A stretch of 64,000 nt of DNA from Frigidibacter sp037095735. GTDB taxonomy: Bacteria; Pseudomonadota; Alphaproteobacteria; Rhodobacterales; Rhodobacteraceae. Where the stretch lies: the NCBI RefSeq assembly GCF_037095735.1, contig NZ_JBAWKD010000002.1:248001-312000 (forward strand). The letters run 5' to 3'. The position numbers and the translations under genes are program-made. Positions 58,084 to 64,000 of the stretch are shown piece by piece (within the stretch, counting starts at the first letter, position 1; every line of letters begins with the position of its first letter). The notes under the pieces were generated by a model that saw only the letters and a program-made list of their open reading frames with translations, did no database searches and had not been told where the DNA came from.

Positions 58084-58722
58084 ATGACACTCAGGGTAAT
58101 CGGCTCCGGCTTCGGCCGGACGGGAACGCGCTCGCTCAAGGAAGCGCTGGAAATCCTCGGTTTCGGGCCCTGCCACCACATGGAGGAGGTCTTCGCGAAC
58201 CCCGCCCAGGTGCAGGGCTGGGTGGACGCGCTGTCCGGCCGGCCGACCGACTGGCCTGCGCTGTACGCCGGCTACGCCGCGCAGGTCGACTGGCCCGGCG
58301 CCCATGTCTGGCGGCAGGCCGCGGCGGCCTTTCCGCAGGCGAAGGTGATCCACAGCCAGCGCCCCGACGACAGCTGGTGGCGCAGCTTCTCGGCGACGAT
58401 CGGCAAGGTGCTGCGGATCTCGGACAGCCTGCCCCTGCCCCCGCATATCCGCCAGATGTTCAACGCTGCCCTTCCGGCGATCGGCGAGGGCACCTTCGGC
58501 ACCCGCACCCCCGACCGCGACACCGCGCTGGCCGCCTATCACCGCCGCCGCGAAGAGGTGCTGGCGGCGCTGCCGCATGACCGCGTGCTGGTCTTCGACG
58601 TGGCCGAGGGCTGGGGGCCGCTCTGCGAGTTCCTGAAGGTGCCGGTGCCCGACACGCCCTTCCCGCATCTGAACGAGCGCGAGGCGTTCTGGGCCAACTT
58701 CGGGGGCGAGCCGCCCGGCTGA
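58084..58722 (+). CDS. Sulfotransferase-family protein
   Basis: 212 residues from the ATG at 58084. The N-terminal SGFGRTGTRSLKEALEILGF is the phosphosulfate-binding (PSB) P-loop-like motif of the Sulfotransfer_4 group. KVIHSQRPDDSWWRSFSATIG carries the 3'-phosphate-binding Arg/Ser region, and CEFLKVPVPDTPFPHLNERE is the common C-terminus. It would transfer sulfate from PAPS, which cysNC-cysD in this window supply; the acceptor is unknown. Divergent from the pseudouridine synthase, convergent with lolD (5 nt apart). Confidence 0.82.
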   Translation: MTLRVIGSGFGRTGTRSLKEALEILGFGPCHHMEEVFANPAQVQGWVDALSGRPTDWPALYAGYAAQVDWPGAHVWRQAAAAFPQAKVIHSQRPDDSWWRSFSATIGKVLRISDSLPLPPHIRQMFNAALPAIGEGTFGTRTPDRDTALAAYHRRREEVLAALPHDRVLVFDVAEGWGPLCEFLKVPVPDTPFPHLNEREAFWANFGGEPPG

Positions 58723-58727
58723 GCCTG

Positions 58728-59402
58728 TTAGAGGATCCGCCCCTCTTCCAGCCGCACGGTGCGGTCCATCCGCGCCGCAAGCTCGAGGTTGTGGGTCGCG
58801 ATCAGCGCCGACATGCCGGTCGCGCGCACGAGGTCCATCAGCGCGCCGAACACCACGTCCGAGGTGCCGGGGTCGAGGTTCCCGGTCGGCTCGTCCGCCA
58901 GAAGCAGCGCCGGCGCATTCGCCAGCGCCCGGCAGAAGGCCACGCGCTGCTGCTCGCCCCCCGACAGCGCCGCGGGCCGGTGATCGGCGCGCGGGCCAAG
59001 GCCGACGCGGGTCAGCAATTCGCGCGCCCGCGCCTCGGCGGCCTTCGGACCCGTGCCATTCGCCAGCTGCGGCAGCACGATGTTCTCGAGCGCAGTGAAC
59101 TCGGGCAGCAGGTGGTGGAACTGGTAGACGAAGCCCAGCGCCTCGCGCCGCAGCCGCGTGCGGGCGCGGTCCCCCGCCCCGGCCATCGCCTGCCCGGTGA
59201 TGCGCACGTCGCCCGCATCGGGCGTGTCGAGAAGCCCCGCGATGTGCAGCAGCGTCGACTTGCCAGAGCCCGAGGGCGCGACCAGTGCCACCACCTCGCC
59301 CGCGGCGATGGTCAGGTCCGCCCCGCGCAGCACCGCCACTTCCGAGGGCAGGCCGCGGTTGTAGATCTTCTCGATCCCCTGAAGCGAGAGCACGTCACTC
59401 AT
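58728..59402 (-). CDS. lolD: Lipoprotein-releasing ABC transporter ATP-binding protein
   Basis: 224-residue MacB/LolD-type ATPase powering release of outer-membrane lipoproteins from the inner membrane. Walker A APSGSGKSTLLHIAGLLD, Q-loop FVYQFHHLLPEFTALENI, signature LSGGEQQRVAFCRALANAP, Walker B LLLADEPTGNLDP, and H-loop IATHNLELA. It overlaps lolC by 8 nt, same strand. Together with lnt at 15.9 kb it belongs to lipoprotein maturation and sorting. Confidence 0.96.
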   Translation of the reverse strand: MSDVLSLQGIEKIYNRGLPSEVAVLRGADLTIAAGEVVALVAPSGSGKSTLLHIAGLLDTPDAGDVRITGQAMAGAGDRARTRLRREALGFVYQFHHLLPEFTALENIVLPQLANGTGPKAAEARARELLTRVGLGPRADHRPAALSGGEQQRVAFCRALANAPALLLADEPTGNLDPGTSDVVFGALMDLVRATGMSALIATHNLELAARMDRTVRLEEGRIL

Positions 59403-60699
59403 AGCGCAGGGCCTCCACCGGGTTCATCCGCGCGGCGCGGCGGGCGGGCAGGATGGTGACGACGAAGCTCAGCACCAGCGACAGGCCCGCGGCCTTGCAC
59501 ACGTCCCAAAGCTGCAGCTTGGCCGGCAGGTTGTAGATGCCGCGGATCGACGGGTCCCAGACCCCGCCCCCGGCGACGAAGTTCACGAAGCTGAAGATCG
59601 GGTCGATCCAGAGCGCGAACAGGCAGCCAAGGATCACCCCCATCACCGTGCCGATCACGCCGGTGAACGCCCCGCACAGGAAGAACACCCGCAGGACCGA
59701 ACCTTCGGTCAGTCCCATCGTGCGCAGGATGCCGATGTCGCGGCCCTTGTTCTTCACCAGCATGATCAGACCGCTCGTGATGTTCATCGCCGCGATCAGC
59801 ACGAGGATCGACAGGATGATGAACATCACGTTGTCCTCGACATCCAGCGCCCGCAGGAACGAGCCCGAGGAATCGCGCCAGGTCCACAGATAGACCTGCT
59901 GCCCTGCCGCCAGCGCGATCGGGCCCGACAGGTCGTCCACATGCTCGGGATCCTCGGTCATCACCTCGATCTCGTCGGCGACGCCCTCGCGGTTGAAGAA
60001 GCTCTGCGCCTCGGCGAAGGGCAGGTAGATCCGCGTGCGGTCGATGTCATAGCGCCCGGCGGTGAAGATGTAGACGACCTGATAGGCATTGGCGCGCGGG
60101 CTGGTGCCGAAGGCGGTGCGCACGCCGTTGGGCTGGATCAGCCGCACCCGGTCGCCGACATTGACCCCAAGCTCGCGCGCGAGGCCCGAGCCGATGGCGA
60201 TGCCGCCGCCCTCGACCGCGCCGAAGTCCTTCAGCTCGCCCCAGGAGGCATCCGGGTGCTGGCCGATGCGCGGGATCTGCGCCAGATCCTCAGAGGTGAT
60301 CCCGAAGACCTCGGCCCCCACCGCCTGCTCGCCGAAGCTCGCCATCACCTGACCGCGGATCAGCGGCGCGGCAGAGGTGACGCCCGGAACCTTGGCCACC
60401 TTCTCTGCCACCGCCTGATAATCCGGCATGGTGCGGATCGTGGCGCCATTCTCCAGCGTCTGCGGCGCGGCATAGACGGTGACATGGGCATTCGCGCCCA
60501 GGATCGTGTCGACGAACTCGGCCCGGAAGCCCGCGCGCACCGACAGCGTCGCGATCAGCGCGAAGACCGCCAGCGTGATGCCGACAAGGCTGATCCAGGT
60601 CATCACCGACACTCCGCCCTCGGCGCGGCGGGCGCGCAGGTAGCGCCAGGCGATCAGGAATTCGAAGCGCGAGAAGGGGGCGGTCGGGCGACCTGTCAT
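59395..60699 (-). CDS. lolC: Lipoprotein-releasing ABC transporter permease (LolC/LolE family)
   Basis: 434 residues. N-terminal helix after FLIAWRYLRARRAEGGVSVMTWISLVGITLAV, a large periplasmic domain (about 50-280), then three helices (FIILSILVLIAAMNITSGLIM, VFFLCGAFTGVIGTVMGVIL, GLSLVLSFVVTILPA) and the end ARRAARMNPVEALRYE, typical of FtsX/LolC permeases. Only one LolC/E gene is present next to lolD, as is usual in alphaproteobacteria, so it probably works as a homodimer. Confidence 0.94.
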   Translation of the reverse strand: MTGRPTAPFSRFEFLIAWRYLRARRAEGGVSVMTWISLVGITLAVFALIATLSVRAGFRAEFVDTILGANAHVTVYAAPQTLENGATIRTMPDYQAVAEKVAKVPGVTSAAPLIRGQVMASFGEQAVGAEVFGITSEDLAQIPRIGQHPDASWGELKDFGAVEGGGIAIGSGLARELGVNVGDRVRLIQPNGVRTAFGTSPRANAYQVVYIFTAGRYDIDRTRIYLPFAEAQSFFNREGVADEIEVMTEDPEHVDDLSGPIALAAGQQVYLWTWRDSSGSFLRALDVEDNVMFIILSILVLIAAMNITSGLIMLVKNKGRDIGILRTMGLTEGSVLRVFFLCGAFTGVIGTVMGVILGCLFALWIDPIFSFVNFVAGGGVWDPSIRGIYNLPAKLQLWDVCKAAGLSLVLSFVVTILPARRAARMNPVEALRYE

Positions 60700-60829
60700 G
60701 CTGGCTCCGCGTCAGGGGGCAAAACGCGCGCACCGTGGCGTCGGGGCGCGGGAAGGTCAAGGCAGGCCCCGGCCCGGCCCGCGCACGGTGGCGCGAGCAG
60801 AGGGGGCGCGTGTGAGAGCAGGGTAGCGA

Positions 60830-61708
60830 TCAGCCGATCGCGGGGCGCCCGCGGCGGGCCAGCAGCTTGCGGCTGACCTCGACCATCGAGATGCCGGGCC
60901 GGTCGATCTCGCCCAGCGCCAGCGTCTCGCGCTTGAGCATCTCGATCCCGTCGGCCGAGGTCTCGGGCAGCCGTTCCGGCATGATCGGGCGGCCGATGTT
61001 CACCCGGTAGGGCTGGCGGGCCTTGTTCAGCATCTCGTGGAACAGGGTGATGTCGCGCAGCGTCGGGTGGATCATGTCGAAGAGGTAGAACAGGATCGAG
61101 TTGCGCGCCCGGATGTTCAGCGGGATCACCGGCAGGTTGTTCTTGCGCGCGATCATCGCGGCCGAGGGCATCCATTCGCGCTCGTAAAGCCTCAGGCCCC
61201 GGCGCTTGGCGAGCCGCCCCGAGGGGAAGATGACGCCCAGCCGTCCCTTCTCGATCGCCTCGCGGGTCAGGGTCATCGTCTCGCGGGTCTTGGTCAGGGT
61301 GCGCTTCTCCTGCCGCCATTCGACCGGCAGGATCAGGCTTTCCATCTGCGGCAGGATCCGCAGGATGTCGCTGTTGGCATAGATGAACAGGTCCGGGCGG
61401 ATCTGGCTCAGGATGTGCCACAGGATGATGCCGTCGGCGATGCCGGTGGGATGGTTCGCCACGATCAGCGCCGGGCCGTTCCGGGGAATGTTCTCAAGCC
61501 CCGAGACCTGCAGATCCTTGGCGATCACCTCGGCCACGGTGCCCATGATCACCTCGGTCGGCGAGAACTCGACCTTGCGGCCGATCGCCAGCGTCTTCGG
61601 ATACCCCAGAAGCGAGGTCAGGACGCGCTGCGCAAGCTCGTGATGCGGCTTGCCGGTGAACAGCCACGGCGCGCGCTCTGCGATCAGCGGGTCGATCTTG
61701 TCTTTCAT
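60830..61708 (-). CDS. Lysophospholipid acyltransferase (PlsC-like)
   Basis: 292 residues from the ATG at 61708 (GGAGTG upstream); the frame is open to 61930. PlsC domain: NHPTGIADGIILW is the block I motif, but with H86 and D92 spaced as H-x5-D rather than H-x4-D, and FPSGRLAKRRGLRLYERE takes the place of the PEGTR block. PVIPLNIRARNS follows. This matches a distinct alphaproteobacterial acyltransferase group rather than canonical PlsC. It should acylate a lysophospholipid or ornithine-lipid-type acceptor at the inner membrane. Monocistronic. Confidence 0.8.
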   Translation of the reverse strand: MKDKIDPLIAERAPWLFTGKPHHELAQRVLTSLLGYPKTLAIGRKVEFSPTEVIMGTVAEVIAKDLQVSGLENIPRNGPALIVANHPTGIADGIILWHILSQIRPDLFIYANSDILRILPQMESLILPVEWRQEKRTLTKTRETMTLTREAIEKGRLGVIFPSGRLAKRRGLRLYEREWMPSAAMIARKNNLPVIPLNIRARNSILFYLFDMIHPTLRDITLFHEMLNKARQPYRVNIGRPIMPERLPETSADGIEMLKRETLALGEIDRPGISMVEVSRKLLARRGRPAIG

Positions 61709-61811
61709 GGCGCACTCCGAACACGAGGTGACAACAGCATTATGACAAGCGGGTTCCCGCTGCCAGTCACTTGCGATGCCGCATCCTGCATCGGCAGGGT
61801 TTCGCAGGCGC

Positions 61812-64000
61812 TCAATCGCTGCCCGCCGCACGAATCCGGCCCACCATCTCGGCGGTGTCGCGGCTGAGCCCCGGCGCCGCCGCGATCCGCGCCAGCGCCT
61901 CGGACGCCTGCCCGCGGCGGTCGGCATCATAGCGGGTCCAGGTCTCGAAGGCCGTCGACATCCGCGCCGCGGTCTGCGGGTTCAGCGCATCCAGCCGGAT
62001 CAGCCAGTCCGCAAGGAAGCGGTAGCCCGCGCCGTTAGCGGCATGGAAGCCCGCGTGGTTGGCGGTCAGCCCGCCGATCAGGCTGCGGAAGCGGTTCGGG
62101 TTCTTCCAGTCGAAATCGGCGTGCTTCGCCAGCCGCTCTGCCACCGCCACCGCGGCCCCGGGCGCTGCGTGCATCGGCTGGATCAGGAACCACTTGTCGA
62201 TCACCTGCCGGTTCCCGGCCCAACGGTCGTGGAAATGCTGAAGCTCGACCGCGCCCCGCCCGGCCTCGAGCAGGCAGGACAGCGAGCCGAGGCTTTCGGT
62301 CATCGTCCGCGCGGCCGCATGGATCCGCGCGGCCTCGGCCCCGTGGTCGAGCCGGCTCAGCAGCGCGAGCAACCCCATGCGCAGTGCGCGCTTGCCGCCC
62401 TGCTCGGCATCCGGGCGGAAGTCGCCGGTCACCGCCAGATCGGCGATCATCGTCCCCAGCCGCGGCGACAGCCGTTCGGCCAGCGCCACCGCCAGCGCCT
62501 CGCGCGCGGCACGGATCGCGTCGGGATCGGGGGTGCGGCCCGCGTCGTGCAGCGCCTGCGCCAGATCTTCCTCGCCCGGCAGCCGCAGGCAGAGCGCGCG
62601 GAACTGCGGGTCGAGCGTCGCATCCGTCGCCACCGCCTCGAGCCCCGCCAGAAGCCCGGCCGAAGGCGCCGCGCCATCGGCCACCATCCGCACCAGCACC
62701 TCGCGCGCCAGCGCCCGGCCCGCCTCCCAGCGGTTGAAGGGATCGGTGTCATGGGCCAGCAGGAAGGCGCGTTCGCCCTCGCTCACCTGCCGGTCGAGCA
62801 CAACGGGCGCCGAGAAGCCGCGCAGGATCGAGGGCACCGGCCGCGCCGAAAGCCCGTCGAAGCGGAAGCTCTGCGTCGTCTCGGTCATCTCGAGCACGCG
62901 GGTCGGCAGCACCTCGTCGCCATTGGGGTTCAGAAGGCCGACGGCGATCGGGATCACCCGCGGCGGCTTGCGGTCCTGCCCCGGCGTCGGCTTCGTGTTC
63001 TGCGTGAAAGTCAGCGTGTAAGTGCCTGCGTCATAAACCTCTTCCACGCTCAGCCGCGGCGTGCCGGCATCGGTGTACCAGCGCTTGAACTGCGACATGT
63101 CGCGCCCGGTCGCATCCTCGAAGACCTGCAGCCAATCCTCGATCGTCGCGGCATCGCCATCGTGCCGTTCGAAATACAGGTCCAGCGCGCGGCGATAGCC
63201 GTCGTCGCCCACCAGCCGCTTGAGCATGCCGATCACCTCGGCGCCCTTTTCATAGACGGTGGCGGTGTAGAAGTTGTTGATCTCGATATAGCTGTCGGGC
63301 CGGACCGGATGCGCGAGCGGCCCCATGTCCTCGCGGAACTGGCGGGCGCGCAGGGTCAGCACGTCGTCGATCCGCTTCACCGGGGCCGAGCGCATGTCGG
63401 CGGTGAACTGCTGGTCGCGGAAGACGGTCAGCCCTTCCTTCAGGCACAGCTGGAACCAGTCGCGGCAGGTGATCCGGTTGCCGGTCCAGTTGTGGAAGTA
63501 TTCGTGGGCGATGATCCCCTCGATACGTTCGAAATCCATATCCGTGGCGGTCTCGGGCGAAGCGAGAACCCATTTCGAGTTGAAAATGTTCAACCCCTTG
63601 TTCTCCATCGCCCCCATGTTGAAATCGTCCACGGCGACGATGTTGAACACGTCCAGATCGTATTCCCGGCCATAGACCCGCTCGTCCCAGTCCATCGAGC
63701 GGATCAGAGCCTCCATCGCATAGGCGCAGCGGTCGATGTCGGCCGGGCGCACCCAGATGTTCAGCGCCACCGCCCGGCCCGAGGCGGTGGTGAAGGCGCC
63801 GGGATGCGCCTTCAGATCGCCCGCGACCAGCGCGAAGAGATAGGCGGGCTTCGGCCAGGGATCGACCCATTCCGCCCAGCCGGGTCCCGAGGCGACCGGG
63901 TTGCCGTTCGACAGCAGCACGGGCTTGTCGCTTTCGATCCGCACCTTGAAGGGTGCCATCACGTCAGGGCGGTCGGGGTAGTAGGTGATCTTGCGGAAGC
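61812..64000 (-). CDS. pepN: Aminopeptidase N (5' end outside window)
   Basis: Gluzincin M1 aminopeptidase. At the right edge the reverse strand already reads FRKITYYPDRPDVMAPFKVR, the well-known PepN interior, so the start lies beyond 64000; an ATG near 63960 is internal. Catalytic features: GAMENKGLNIFNSKWVLA and IAHEYFHNWTGNRITCRDWF with HExxH, plus the second Glu in LCLKEGLTV. The C-terminal DUF3458-type region follows (RKPPRVIPIAVGLLNPNGDE) to the stop at 61812. About 729 residues are visible of roughly 850. Confidence 0.96.
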   Translation of the reverse strand, partial: FRKITYYPDRPDVMAPFKVRIESDKPVLLSNGNPVASGPGWAEWVDPWPKPAYLFALVAGDLKAHPGAFTTASGRAVALNIWVRPADIDRCAYAMEALIRSMDWDERVYGREYDLDVFNIVAVDDFNMGAMENKGLNIFNSKWVLASPETATDMDFERIEGIIAHEYFHNWTGNRITCRDWFQLCLKEGLTVFRDQQFTADMRSAPVKRIDDVLTLRARQFREDMGPLAHPVRPDSYIEINNFYTATVYEKGAEVIGMLKRLVGDDGYRRALDLYFERHDGDAATIEDWLQVFEDATGRDMSQFKRWYTDAGTPRLSVEEVYDAGTYTLTFTQNTKPTPGQDRKPPRVIPIAVGLLNPNGDEVLPTRVLEMTETTQSFRFDGLSARPVPSILRGFSAPVVLDRQVSEGERAFLLAHDTDPFNRWEAGRALAREVLVRMVADGAAPSAGLLAGLEAVATDATLDPQFRALCLRLPGEEDLAQALHDAGRTPDPDAIRAAREALAVALAERLSPRLGTMIADLAVTGDFRPDAEQGGKRALRMGLLALLSRLDHGAEAARIHAAARTMTESLGSLSCLLEAGRGAVELQHFHDRWAGNRQVIDKWFLIQPMHAAPGAAVAVAERLAKHADFDWKNPNRFRSLIGGLTANHAGFHAANGAGYRFLADWLIRLDALNPQTAARMSTAFETWTRYDADRRGQASEALARIAAAPGLSRDTAEMVGRIRAAGSD

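Noticed and set aside
56053..58722. An 889-codon open frame on the plus strand across the pseudouridine synthase and the sulfotransferase
   Set aside because: Its first three quarters are antisense to the S4/catalytic domains and the GDRP repeat; the composition is a GC-rich shadow. Only the last 212 codons, from 58084, are a real gene.

Overview
The window reads as chromosome of a high-GC alphaproteobacterium, most likely Rhodobacterales. Three things point there: a SAM/SAH riboswitch in front of metK (a class known mainly from that order), a CysNC fusion, and gene neighbourhoods such as irr-fabABI and metK-queF. Genes are densely packed, often with 1-11 nt overlaps. I see no rRNA, tRNA, CRISPR array, transposase or phage gene. 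A 126-base run of N (49375-49500) is an assembly gap lying inside a copy of a dispersed repeat.

Layout. (1) 1-2.8 kb: protocatechuate branch of the beta-ketoadipate pathway (pcaD-pcaC-pcaH, truncated at the left edge) with divergent pcaQ. (2) 2.9-12.5 kb: a catabolic island with a TIM-barrel protein and a KstD/FrdA-like flavoprotein, a divergent LysR regulator, a tripartite tricarboxylate transporter (TctC-TctB-TctA), an NAD-type shikimate/quinate dehydrogenase and a two-domain 3-dehydroshikimate dehydratase. The last enzyme makes protocatechuate, so this island probably feeds the adjacent pca genes. Matching operator-like repeats flank the LysR gene on both sides. (3) 12.8-27.4 kb: housekeeping genes trmB, queF, metK, lnt, corC-like, ybeY, phoH, miaB, irr and fabA-fabB-fabI, plus a secreted serine hydrolase. 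(4) 27.4-29.5 kb: an HxlR regulator/VOC pair and a prokaryotic pentameric ligand-gated ion channel homologue. (5) 29.9-37.5 kb: two tightly overlapping catabolic operons of unknown substrate. One has a HAD dehalogenase-like protein, three alpha/beta hydrolases and a PLP ammonia-lyase; the other has an MFS transporter, an enolase-superfamily dehydratase and an (R)-amine-transaminase-like enzyme. (6) 37.8-39.8 kb: an outer-membrane barrel protein, a homocysteine methyltransferase and a small XRE protein. (7) 40.1-48.6 kb: choline-O-sulfate/choline to glycine betaine (betI-betC-betB-betA) divergent from the choline ABC importer choXWV, with a BetI-type operator between. (8) 49.5-64 kb: cysNC-cysD, a DUF2927/telA/xpaC/small membrane protein set, an RsuA/RluB-type pseudouridine synthase with a long 12-residue-repeat tail, a sulfotransferase-like protein, lolD-lolC, plsC-like, and pepN (cut by the right edge).

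The strongest structural observations are the riboswitch, the palindromic operators around the LysR gene, the BetI box, and a dispersed intergenic element. That element sits directly after stop codons in a fixed orientation and contains a covarying hairpin. Function calls rest on family knowledge recalled without database searches; start codons were moved from the longest frames where a ribosome binding site or family length argued for it.
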